64,000 nucleotides of DNA from Diacronema lutheri (Eukaryota; Haptophyta; Pavlovophyceae; Pavlovales; Pavlovaceae). The notes beneath the pieces were generated by a model. That model saw only the letters and a list, made by a program, of their open reading frames with translations, did not search any database and had not been told where the DNA came from. Position numbers and translations under genes: made by a program. Of the stretch, positions 55,401-64,000 are shown piece by piece. The stretch is from positions 168,224 to 232,223 of the forward strand of contig JAGTXO010000052.1 of assembly GCA_019448385.1 (NCBI GenBank). The letters run 5' to 3'. Each line of letters begins with the position of its first letter. The stretch's first letter is position 1.

Positions 55401-58400
55401 ACGACGCGAGGGAGCGCGCATGGGAGGGCGCTCAGATCGCCGCGCTCGCCGTCGGCGCGGACGCTGCGCGCAGGCGTGTCGCGCCCGTGCGCGCGCTCGT
55501 CGACGCGCTCGGCACGCCGCCGACCTCGGCGATCACGGGCGGGCCGGCGGTGCGGCTCGCGGGCGCGGGCGACGGCGGCCACGGTGCACGGTGGGTGGGC
55601 GGGCAGGCGGCGACGCCCGCCGAGCAGCTGCCGAGGGAGCTGCTGCGCGCCTACCACGAGGCGGTGCTGTGCGTCACGCCCGGCAGCCTCCAGCTCGGCC
55701 CGGCGGCGCTCGACGCGGTCACGCGGCCGCGCGGAAAACGACACGCTGGAAGGCCTCCTCGCGCGCGTCAGCTGGCAGTGCGGCGCGAGGGCGAGCACGT
55801 GCGCCATGCTCGCCACGTTTTCCGAGCAGGCGGGCACCGGCTCGCGCGTCGCGCTCAAGGCCCTCCGCACGAGCTCCGACCTGGCCGGGCTGACGGCGGC
55901 TGCGGTCGGGCAGCAGGCGCCGCAGACGCCGCCGCCGCCGCTGCTCGTGATGCTCGGCCGCTGCCCCAGCCCGCTCGTCGGCGGTGGCCTCTTCCCGCCC
56001 GACCGCGCGACGGGCGAGCCGGCGGTGCACGCGGCGACGTCCGAGCTCGCCGTCGAGCTGCTGCGCGACGCGCGCGCGCTGGCCGGCACGGACGGGCGGC
56101 TCGTCGTGCTGTGCCTCGAGGCGTCCAACCCGCTCTGGTTCTGCCCCAAGGTGCGCGAGCTCGAGCTGCCGCGGACGCGGTCGGACGGCGTGCGCGCGTC
56201 CGGCTGCACCTGCCCTGCGACGTGCAGCGATGCGCGCGGCGCGGCGGGTGGCGCTGCCCGCGGCGCATCGACGCGGCCGGCGGCGCGCGCGATCAACAAG
56301 GCGGTGCTCGACCACTTCGTCGCGCTTTTCGGCCGCGAGGGCTTCGCGACCTTTGAGTTTGCGGGCGGCGGCGAGGCGAGCTGGCTGTGCGACAGCGCGG
56401 CCGGCACGACGACCGTCGCGGCGTGCGCGTCGCTGCCGCCGCGCATGGGCGATGGGCAGCTGGCCATCCGGCGGCACACGCTCGGCACGGGCGCCGACGC
56501 GCCGGCGCACGCCGTCGTCTCGCTCCGCGTCGCGCACGTGAGCCACGCCATCCGCCGCGCGGCGGACGACGGCGGCGCGCGCGCCGAGCGGATGGCGCGC
56601 GCCGCGCGCGCGTTTTGCGATGTGGCGGCCGCGCTGCGCGTCGACGCGATCCTGGCGGAGGTGCCCGAGGACCGCCCGACGGGCACGCCCTTCCTTGGCG
56701 GGCTGCTCAAATTTTGGGACAAAGACCACGGGAGCTCGACGGCGCCAGCCACGCTCGCGCTCGGAGACGTGCGCGAGGTGGCCAAGCGGACGGCCGACGC
56801 AGCGGCCGGCCGAGCGGACGAGGTCCCTGCGGCTGGCCGTCCGCAGGTCGCGGCGCGCGCGTGCGCTGGCGCGATTGGCGGCGGTGCGGGCGCGGCGGGC
56901 GCCTCGGACGCTGCGCCGCGTGCACTGGCGGGCGCGTCGGGTGCGCGCACGGACGGCGGCCCTGCCGACGCACCGCGCCAGCTGGAGAGCCGCTACGGCG
57001 AGGCGAGCAAGCTCGACCTACCCCAAGATTCCACTACGGGCCGCGTCCTCGACGCTCGCGAGGCCCAGGACCGCGCGCGCGTGCCTGCTGCGCCCGACGG
57101 CACAGCGCTGCGCCGCGTGCTCGACGCCGTCGGCGCGGGCGCGCCCGCGCAGCGCAGCCCGCGCTGGCACGACGAGCGATGGGAGGAGGTCACGGGCAGC
57201 AAGGTTGGCGACGTCGTGAACGACAACGCCGGCGTCGCGCACGAGACGCTCACCGACGAGTACGTGCACCGGCGGCGGCGCGAGGTGCGGACCAAGGCGA
57301 CGACCGCGGGCATCCTCGGCGAGGCCGTCGCGCTGCGCAAGCTGGCGGCCGCGTACGGCATCACCGTCGTGTGCAACCTGCCGATGGTGCGTGCGGACCC
57401 GCACGACAAGAGCGCGCCGTTCGCCTTCTCGCCGGACGGGCTCGCCATCCTCCCCGAAAACAACGAGCAGGTCCTCGTCGAGGTGAAGACGCTCACCAAG
57501 GCGGGCGCCACGGCGCACGAGGACGGGCCGCCGCAGCCGCACCGCGATCAGCTGCAGCTCGGCATGCACGTCCTCGGCGTGAGCAAAGCGCTCTACGTGC
57601 AGTACCTCAGGCACGAGGACCGGATCGTCGTGCACGTCGTGACGCGCGGCGCCGGCTGGCTTGCATTCGCGCAGCCGAGGGTGCAGGCCTTCTGGGCGCG
57701 CGTCGTCGAGCGGCGCGCGCGGCTCGAGCGCGCGCGCGCCGACCACCCGGCTGCGAGCCGGCGGCACCGGCGGCAGCAGACGCCGGCCGGGCCGCCGCTC
57801 GTGCTCGCGCTGGACGGGCGCATCCCCGCCGCGCGCGCCGCCGCGCTGCACGCCGTCGCGCACGGCACCGCGAGCGCGGCGGCGGTGACGGCGGCGGCGG
57901 CGACGGGCGACGCGACGGCGTTGCAAGACGCGATCGCGGCGCTGCGCGCGCCCGTCGGCAATGCGGCGATCGACAGCGCAGCGCGTGCGGAGCGCGCGGC
58001 CGTCGAGCGGGCGATCGCGTACCTCGGGCAGCCGGCAGGCGACGCCGCCGCCCGCGGCACGGACGAGGCGGCCGAGGAGGAGAGGACGGTCGACGCCGAC
58101 ATCTGCGCGTTGCTGCACCAGCTCGGCGCGAGCGTGGCGCACGTGCACGTCGAGGACGCGGATTGCGTCACGCGTGAGCACTGGGGCGGGGCGGTGCTCG
58201 CTGCAGCGGGCGACCCGTCGAGCGCCCCCGCCATTTCGAGCGTCATCGTCGCGCACATCGTGCGCCTCGCCGGCTTTGGCGTCGAGCTCCCGCAGTCGAT
58301 TCGCGTCGCCCCCAGCACGGCCGACTGGCACGAGGGCTGGCTCGACGTGCAGTGCGTGCTGCTGCGCACGCGCCGGCGCGGGCGGCGCGACGACGACTTT

Positions 58401-60029
58401 GTGGCCGTCGTCAGGCGCGGTGGGCGCTGGTTTGCGTGCGAGCCCGGCCGCGCGCGGCGGCTGCAGTGGCGGTCGGTCCTGCGCCGCGCGCGCGGCGGCG
58501 TCGACGGGACCGGCGAGGAGGCGTTCGCGGTCGTCTACGTGCGGCGCGGCGACGCGGCCGGCGACGCGGCTGGCGACGCGCAGGCCGAACGGGCGCGCGG
58601 CGGGCGCGCGCGCAGGCGCACGCGCGGCGGCACGCGCAAGCGCAAGCGCGGCGCCTCCGCCGGGCTCGAGGCGGCCGCGCCCGCCGGCGCGCCGGCGGGC
58701 GCTGCTCACCGCCCGCCCGCCAGGCGTGCCACGGTCGCCGCGCGCACCACGCGCTCTGTGACCGACGCGCGGCACTCGGCGCCTGCCGCCACGGTTGCAC
58801 CTGTCTTCGACTGGCGCGCCGGCCGCCCGCCCCCTGCCGCCGCCGCCGCCGCCAAGCGCGGCCAGGCGCTCGAGCCGGGGCAGTTCGCGCGGCCGCGTGG
58901 GCGCGCGCCATGGGGCAAGGTCTGGGACAGAGTCTCGGGTGCGTGGGCGGACAAGCCGACTGGTGCTGCCGTCGCCGCCGCGCCGCCGCCGCTGCCGCCC
59001 GCCGCCGCGCCGCCGCCCGCCGCCGCGCCGCCGCCCACCGCCGCGCCGCCGCCCGCCGCCGCGCCGCCGCCCGCCGTCGCGCCGCCGCCCGCCGCCGCGC
59101 CGCCGCCGCCGCCGCCACCGGCGGCGCTCGGCCGCCGGCAGCACGTCGGCGCGGGCGGCAGCGCGGCGGGCCGGCGGCTCGCGGCCATCGCACGGCGGCA
59201 GCGCGGCGTGCGCGCGCCGCCGCCCGCCGCGCGCTTCCTCGCCACGCTGCCGCCACCGCCACGCGACGGCCTCGCGCGCACGAGCAAGCAGGCGCGCGCG
59301 AGGCGCAACGCGGACGGACGGCCGGCGCACGCGCGCGCGGCCAACGCGCGCGCCTTCTACCGCGGCGTGGAGCTCGGCGTGCACGCGACGCGCGCCATCG
59401 TCGACGCGCGCCACGCCGACCTGCCGCAGGCCGTCTTCGTGGCGGAGGCGCGGGCGATCGTCGCGCGCTCCGCCGGCGGCGGCGCGCTGCTCGCGCCGGA
59501 CGACGTGCGCGACCTGTGCGACGCGCAGACGGACGCCGATCGCGCTGCGATCTGGGCGTCGGTGGGCGCGCACGAGGCGACGCGCATCTTCGCGCTCGTC
59601 ACGCGCAACGCGAGCTTGGCGGGCGCGGCGCTGCTCGTGCTGCACACGCCGGCGGGCGCGCCGGCGCGCGCGCTCGGGCTCGTGGCGACGCGCTCGCGCG
59701 CGCCGTCGACGGGCGCGCCGCGCGACGCGCACGGGGCGCTGGTGCAGCGGTTGGACGTGCTGATGGACGCGATCGCCGCGGCGCGAGGCGCGTCGCCGCT
59801 CGAGCTCGAGCTCGCGCTCGCGCCCGAGCCGCAGAGCGCGTGCAACGCGCGTGCGGCCGCGCTGCTCTGCCTGCAGGCCGTCGCGGACGCGAGCGGCCGT
59901 CCCGCCGCTGAGGACGCGCTGGCCGCGCTCGACGACGCGCGCGGCATCGACCGGCACTGCCACGCCGTCCGGCAGCAGATCGAGGCGAAGCTCGCGTGGC
60001 GGCGCGCCCGACGGCGCCGTCGGCGTTGA
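55401..60029 (+). CDS. Protein with YqaJ-type (lambda exonuclease-like) recombination nuclease
   Basis: Coding signal first uses one frame (AWEGAQIAALAVGADAARRR to RAYHEAVLCVTPGSLQLG). It shifts near 55,733 into a frame open to 60029 (ENDTLEGLLARVSW onward). An unknown globular domain spans 55.74-56.75 kb (WFCPKVRELELP, FVALFGREGFATFEFAGGGE). The YqaJ domain at 57.15-57.72 kb has the family start SPRWHDERWEEVTGSKVGDV, then GILGEAVALRKLA, FSPDGLAI (catalytic D), VLVEVKTLT (E and K) and RDQLQLGMHVLGVSKALYVQ. That is a full PD-(D/E)xK set. YqaJ enzymes resect DNA ends for viral or phage recombination with an annealing protein. Downstream are a domain with DFVAVVRRGGRWFACEPGRA, an RPRGRAPWGKVWDRVSGAW motif, Pro-rich linkers and another helical domain. 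Confidence 0.6.
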   Translation, partial: TTRGSAHGRALRSPRSPSARTLRAGVSRPCARSSTRSARRRPRRSRAGRRCGSRARATAATVHGGWAGRRRRPPSSCRGSCCAPTTRRCCASRPAASSSARRRSTRSRGRAENDTLEGLLARVSWQCGARASTCAMLATFSEQAGTGSRVALKALRTSSDLAGLTAAAVGQQAPQTPPPPLLVMLGRCPSPLVGGGLFPPDRATGEPAVHAATSELAVELLRDARALAGTDGRLVVLCLEASNPLWFCPKVRELELPRTRSDGVRASGCTCPATCSDARGAAGGAARGASTRPAARAINKAVLDHFVALFGREGFATFEFAGGGEASWLCDSAAGTTTVAACASLPPRMGDGQLAIRRHTLGTGADAPAHAVVSLRVAHVSHAIRRAADDGGARAERMARAARAFCDVAAALRVDAILAEVPEDRPTGTPFLGGLLKFWDKDHGSSTAPATLALGDVREVAKRTADAAAGRADEVPAAGRPQVAARACAGAIGGGAGAAGASDAAPRALAGASGARTDGGPADAPRQLESRYGEASKLDLPQDSTTGRVLDAREAQDRARVPAAPDGTALRRVLDAVGAGAPAQRSPRWHDERWEEVTGSKVGDVVNDNAGVAHETLTDEYVHRRRREVRTKATTAGILGEAVALRKLAAAYGITVVCNLPMVRADPHDKSAPFAFSPDGLAILPENNEQVLVEVKTLTKAGATAHEDGPPQPHRDQLQLGMHVLGVSKALYVQYLRHEDRIVVHVVTRGAGWLAFAQPRVQAFWARVVERRARLERARADHPAASRRHRRQQTPAGPPLVLALDGRIPAARAAALHAVAHGTASAAAVTAAAATGDATALQDAIAALRAPVGNAAIDSAARAERAAVERAIAYLGQPAGDAAARGTDEAAEEERTVDADICALLHQLGASVAHVHVEDADCVTREHWGGAVLAAAGDPSSAPAISSVIVAHIVRLAGFGVELPQSIRVAPSTADWHEGWLDVQCVLLRTRRRGRRDDDFVAVVRRGGRWFACEPGRARRLQWRSVLRRARGGVDGTGEEAFAVVYVRRGDAAGDAAGDAQAERARGGRARRRTRGGTRKRKRGASAGLEAAAPAGAPAGAAHRPPARRATVAARTTRSVTDARHSAPAATVAPVFDWRAGRPPPAAAAAAKRGQALEPGQFARPRGRAPWGKVWDRVSGAWADKPTGAAVAAAPPPLPPAAAPPPAAAPPPTAAPPPAAAPPPAVAPPPAAAPPPPPPPAALGRRQHVGAGGSAAGRRLAAIARRQRGVRAPPPAARFLATLPPPPRDGLARTSKQARARRNADGRPAHARAANARAFYRGVELGVHATRAIVDARHADLPQAVFVAEARAIVARSAGGGALLAPDDVRDLCDAQTDADRAAIWASVGAHEATRIFALVTRNASLAGAALLVLHTPAGAPARALGLVATRSRAPSTGAPRDAHGALVQRLDVLMDAIAAARGASPLELELALAPEPQSACNARAAALLCLQAVADASGRPAAEDALAALDDARGIDRHCHAVRQQIEAKLAWRRARRRRRR

Positions 60030-63000
60030 CGGCGCCGACGGCGCGCCCGCGCTCGCGCCTGCCGCCGCACCGCCGGCGTGCGCGCCGGCGCACGCTGCCG
60101 GCGAGGCGGCGGTCGACCAGGCGATCGTCACGCGGGTGCGCGACGCGCTGCGCGCGTGGGCGACGACTGGCACCGCGCCCAGCGCGGCGGTGCTCGACGA
60201 CGCCTGCGCCGCGTACACGGCCCGCGCACGCGCGCGCAAGGACGCGCGCACGGCGCTGGGCCCGACGCGCGCGGCCGAGCTGCTCGCCGCGGCCGCGCGC
60301 GGCGGAGCCGACGGGGCGGATGCCGCGCGCGCGCTGCTCGGCGGCACGCCGCGCCTGCTCGTCGTGCTCCTCTGCGTGCCCGTCGCCGCGCCGTCCGGCG
60401 AGCCGCCGCGCCCGGTCGGGCTGCTCGTCGCCGACCGGCCGACGGACGACTCGCGCCCGGCCCGCGCTCGTGCGCTACGACTTTGCGCCGCTCGACGCGG
60501 ACGTGGCCGTCGCGGTCGGCACGCATGCCGTCGCGCTGGCCAGTGCGATCTGGCCGCTGCTCGCGGCCGAGGGGGAGCCGCGGCCATCGCCCGTCGTGCG
60601 CTCGCAGCCGCGCGGCGGCGACGATGGCGCGCGTGCGCTCGCAACGTTCGCGTGCCTCGACGCGCTGATGACCGCCAGCGTCGGCGCGCACGGCCTCGCG
60701 GGCGGCGCGGGCATGCTGCCCGCGCTGGTCGCGCGAGGCGCCGCGGCCGCCCAGCGCGAGCGGCAGCTGCGCGCGGCCGCCGAGAGGCTGGGCGGCACGG
60801 TCGCTGGGTGGCCGGACACGGGCGCGAGCGCGGCGGGCGCGAGCGTCGACGAGGAGGCGCGCACGTACGAGGTCGAGGCGGTCGTCGACGAGCGCCGCAA
60901 GGCGGGCAAGAAGGTGACGTTCCAGTTCCGGATCAGGTGGCGGGGCTACGACGAGAGCGCCGACACGTGGGAGCCTGAGGCCAACGTGAGCAGCGACCTC
61001 GTCGCCCAGTTCCGCAAGACGCGCGACGAGCAGAAGCGGCGCGCGGGCGTATCGGGCAGCGGCAGCGGCGGCGCGGGCGCGGCGTCGGCATTGGCGTCGG
61101 CGCCGCTTCGCGCGCACGGCGAGTCGGGCGCCGCGGGCAAGCGCGCCGCGGCGGGTGCCGCCGCGAGCGCGCGCGACGCCGCGGGCGCGCGCGCGCCGAG
61201 CGTTCCCCGCGCGCGCGGCGTCGAGCGCGCGCGCGTGGACGAGCCCGCTGCGCCGAGCGCGCGCGCCGCCGGCGGCGCGACGGCGCGCACGCGCGTCAGC
61301 GTGCTCCCGGGCTTCGTGGTCAAGCGCTCGACGCTCAACGCGGGGCCGCAGGCGGTGACGGCGCAGCCCGGTGCGCGGAAGGAGCTGCGGCGCATCGCGG
61401 CGGCCGTGCACAGGCTCACGACACAGGCGTACCGCGTCATCAACAAGGTGGTGCGCGACGAGGCTGCGGTGGCGAGCGCGCAGGCCGTCGGCGCGGCGTC
61501 GGGCGGCCCGTCGACCAGCGTGCACACGTCGACCACGATGGACAAGGGAACCGTCCGTGCGATCTTCTCGGCCATCGGCTGGCACAAGGACGAGAGCACG
61601 TACGGTGCAGCGCCCCGAGGCAAGCCCGCCGAGCAAGCCGCCGCGCAGACCAAGGCGGCGACGGCGCGCGCCGTCGGCGAGATGGCCGAGGGCGTCCAGC
61701 CCGTCTGCGCGGTGGGCCTCACGGAGATCCTCGAGGCGGAGGCGACGCAGGTGTCCACCGCGTGCCTGATGCATCCATCGCGCGTCGTGAACGGGCTGCT
61801 CCGCGACGTCGTCCGCGCGGCAGTCGAGCGCGACGAGGCGCTCGTCGCGCTGCCCGAGATGCAGCGAAACGCGCGCGTGCGCGAGCTGTGCGAGCGGCTG
61901 CTGCGCGGCGACGTGGAGGGCGCGCGCGTCGGCTGCCCCGCCGCGCTCGACCGCCACCTGCCCGACATGGTCCTCCACAAGATCGACTACAAGTGCACGC
62001 CCACGAAAAGGTGGAACTACGACCGGCACACGACGCGCTACTTCCTCGTGCAGATCCGCACCCTGCAGCACGTGGCCGAGGGGCAGGCGCTGCTCTGCCG
62101 GCTCGCGCACATCCACACGCAGCTGACCGGACGGCCGCCGCGGTACAATGTGGCGCCGCTGCGCACGCACAATGTGCGCGCGAGGCGTGGCTGCCGCTGC
62201 CGCCGCCGAGCGCCCAAGCGCGCGCGCCGCCGCCGTGCGCGCCGCCCCGCGGCCAGGTTGGTCACGCGCCCGCGCGCTCGCGCGCCGCGCGCTGCGCGCA
62301 GGTTGCCCGCGCAACGTGCGCCTCGCCGCGAGCGCCATCTGGGTGACGCTTTCGGATGACGAGCGCAAGGAGCTGCGCGCGCGGCTCAAGGCGCTGGACC
62401 TGCGCGACCACGATGGCGAGCCGATCAAGTGGACAGGCACAAACGGCAACACCCCGCCGATGTCGGACGTGCGCGTCAGGTACGCGGTCTTTTGCGACGC
62501 GCTTCGACATCTCCAACCGCGTCTTCGACTACGCCGGGCGCGAGCGGCCGCCGGCCGATCTGCCGTGGCACGCGCGGCGCTCGTGGGTTGGCCTCGCGCC
62601 GCTGCCGCGCGTGCCGCTCCCGGGCCGGCAGCCCGTCAAGTCGGTGGTGACAGATGGCGTCGCCGTGCACGCCGTCGGGACCGTCCTCGTGCCGAAGGCG
62701 CAGGCGCCGGCCGGCGGCTCGGGCGTCCTGCACCGCTGGCGCCGGCCGGACGGGCGCATCGCCGTCGCGCTCGGCTCCGAGCTGCGGCGGGCGATCGACG
62801 TCGAGGCGGCGGTCGTCGTCGCGGCCGACCCGAACATGGGCAACATCACCACCTACTCTGCGCACGTCGGGCGGGCGGCCGTCTGGCGGCAGTTCACGCA
62901 GCGCGCGCGCGCGCGCGCCGCGGGCTTTGCGCGCGAGACGGCCAAGACCAACGCGGCGCGGCGGCGCGTGCGCAAGGACGGGCGCGGCGAGGAGTTCAGC

Positions 63001-63695
63001 GTGGAGGCGGACGAGGCGCGGCTTGGCGAGGCGCACAGCGCCAAGGTGCTCGGCGAGGGCGAGTTCCACGCCTTCCACCGCGAGAGCGCGCGGTGGTGCG
63101 CGAGCGCGCCGCCGAGCACGTGTACGACGCGCCGGCGCGCCGGAAGGAGCGCTGGCGGCGCGACAGCGGCGGGCGGTCCAACGCGGCGCGCGTCGCCGAG
63201 GCGCTCATCGCGGCGCACTGTGTCGACGGCGTGACGCGCGACCGGCTGCTCGTGTGCGTGGGACAAGTGGCTGCGCGACCACAAGGGCGCGCAGCCCAAG
63301 GGCGCGCCGCCCGCCTTCCAGGTGGGGCTGCTGCGCGAGCTGCGGCGGCGCGGCCGTCGCGGCCGTCTTCGTGCCCGAGCCGTACACGTCGATGCACTGC
63401 TCGATGCCGCGGCTCGCCAAGGGCGGCAGGCTGCAGCGCTGCGGCGCGGAGCTCGCGCAGAACCCGCGCCTGCCCGTGGCAAAGGGCGGCACGCGCACGG
63501 TGCACGCGCTCGTCATCTGCCCGGCGTGCAACGGCGGCAAGAAGCCCGTGCACCGCGACTACAACGCCGCGCGCAACATCTTATACGACGTGCACGACAT
63601 GGCGGCGCACGCGGCCGGGCGCGACACCACGTCGACGCATGAGCGCTTTGCCCTCGTGCTCGCCTGGTGGGCGCGCGCGCGGTGTGGGAGCGTGA
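60030..63695 (+). CDS. Chromodomain-Fanzor (eukaryotic TnpB/OMEGA RNA-guided nuclease), frameshifted
   Basis: A helical N-terminal part (60.1-60.8 kb, one shift near 60,460) leads to a chromodomain at about 60861-61040 (TYEVEAVVDERRKAGKKVTF, FRIRWRGYDESADTWEPEAN). The Fanzor/TnpB-like region follows: RKELRRIAAAVHRLTTQAYR, KIDYKCTPTKRWNYDRHTTR, and a 115-bp intron 62187-62301 (GTGGCT...GCGCAG, phase 1). The RuvC-like acidic residues are D in VVVAADPNMGNITTYSAH (about 62827), E in VFVPEPYTSMHC (about 63376) and D in HRDYNAARNILYDV (about 63556). A Cys pair (MHC, LQRC, VICPAC) between the last two gives the zinc-finger insert of TnpB. Frames shift near 62,497, 63,110, 63,250 and 63,330, so this copy is probably inactive unless the shifts are sequence errors. 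TnpB/Fanzor proteins cut DNA guided by an omega RNA overlapping their 3' end. Confidence 0.75.
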
Positions 63696-64000
63696 GGAGC
63701 GCATGGTGCACGGCCGAGGGCGACGACTGCGACGACGAGTGCGACGGCGACGACGAGGGCGACGACGAGGGCGACCGACGACGACGACGACGATGGCAGC
63801 GGCGACGGCGGCGGCGGCGAGGGCGACGGTGACGGCCGACGGCGACGGAGGCGGCGGCGGCGACGACGACGATGACGGCGGGGGAGGCGGCGGCGGCGAC
63901 GGCGGTGGCCGACGACGGCGGCGGGCGCGGCGGCGGTGGCGGCGGCGGCTCTCGCGCCCGCACCCCCGCCCGCGGAGCTGCCAGCGCCAGTGCGCGGCGG
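63696..64000. other. Simple-sequence tail downstream of the Fanzor
   Basis: GAC/GGC trinucleotide-rich DNA (gacgacgagggcgacgacga and similar) after the last Fanzor motif. One frame remains open with an Asp/Glu then Arg-rich tail to about 63,832. The omega RNA of Fanzor systems would be expected near here, but I cannot recognise it. The window ends at 64,000. Confidence 0.4.

Larger units (their letters stand above)
36820..63700 (+). mobile_element. Large decayed mobile or virus-like element (or nested elements)
   Basis: All recognisable genes here run on the plus strand and belong to families typical of big transposons and large DNA viruses: SSB-like plus Pif1 helicase, USP and Ulp1-like proteases, YqaJ exonuclease, and Fanzor nuclease. 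Many are frameshifted while upstream host genes are not. I could not find terminal repeats, a target duplication, a capsid, a DNA polymerase or a classical DDE transposase, so the boundaries are only the limits of the recognised genes. A single element, a Helitron-like element with nested insertions, or an endogenous viral segment are all possible. Confidence 0.4.

Noticed and set aside
57018-60644. Very long minus-strand open frame (over 1,200 codons) opposite the YqaJ gene
   Set aside because: Composition is Arg/Ala/Gly-rich with no motif. At this GC, frames complementary to a real gene stay open by chance, and the plus strand has clear nuclease motifs.
63720-63960. Acidic GAC-repeat tail as a separate gene
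   Set aside because: Simple trinucleotide repeat with no start codon context or domain; best seen as the tail or 3' flank of the Fanzor.

Overview
The window is nuclear DNA of a very GC-rich microbial eukaryote, most likely a unicellular alga (haptophyte-like). The evidence is spliceosomal introns, a Pol III type tRNA gene, eukaryote-only families (NPRL3, HEATR5, RING-CH E3, chromodomain, USP), secreted hydroxyproline-type Pro-rich protein, and extreme GC with Ala/Gly/Arg-rich low-complexity insertions. Introns are short (about 115-340 bp) and mostly begin GTGCG instead of GTAAGT. The species cannot be fixed from the sequence alone.

Region 1 (about 0.4-33 kb) is a dense, intact host gene block. 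In order it holds: a Cj0069-family ATP-grasp-like protein with a recent internal tandem duplication (+); a secreted Cu/Zn-SOD-like, Pro-rich membrane protein (-); a nucleotidyltransferase-like/EamA transporter fusion (+); an ARM/HEAT protein resembling PSMD5 (+); a roughly 2,570-residue HEATR5-like protein in six exons (-); the GATOR1 subunit NPRL3 (+), head-to-head with HEATR5; a single-pass membrane protein of unknown function (-); an ankyrin-repeat gene (+); a coiled-coil gene (+); a tRNA-Gln(UUG)-like gene; a RING-CH membrane E3 (-); and a GT25-like glycosyltransferase fused to a propeller-like domain (+). These genes read through without frameshifts.

Region 2 (about 33-36.7 kb) is a repeat-rich junction. 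It holds a frameshifted coiled-coil remnant, two 292-bp MITE-like copies in inverted orientation carrying TGTAGGG telomere-like triplets, and an orphan 3' exon of a membrane protein.

Region 3 (about 36.8-64 kb) looks like one large, partly decayed mobile or virus-like element, or several nested ones. It encodes an SSB-like domain fused to a Pif1/Helitron-type helicase, a three-exon USP-type deubiquitinase, a very long protein with an Ulp1-like cysteine protease, a second long protein with another Ulp1-like protease, a YqaJ-type (lambda exonuclease-like) recombination nuclease, and finally a chromodomain-Fanzor (eukaryotic TnpB/OMEGA nuclease) with an intron and all three RuvC-like acidic residues visible. 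Several of these reading frames are broken by single-base shifts, unlike the host genes upstream. The left and right ends of the element were not identified, and the Fanzor lies at the right edge of the window.

The main candidate system is the Fanzor fused to a chromodomain and linked to helicase, YqaJ nuclease and ubiquitin/SUMO-type proteases. That set could guide, repair and regulate element mobility in chromatin. The domain calls rest on motif recognition by eye; the system-level reading is inference.
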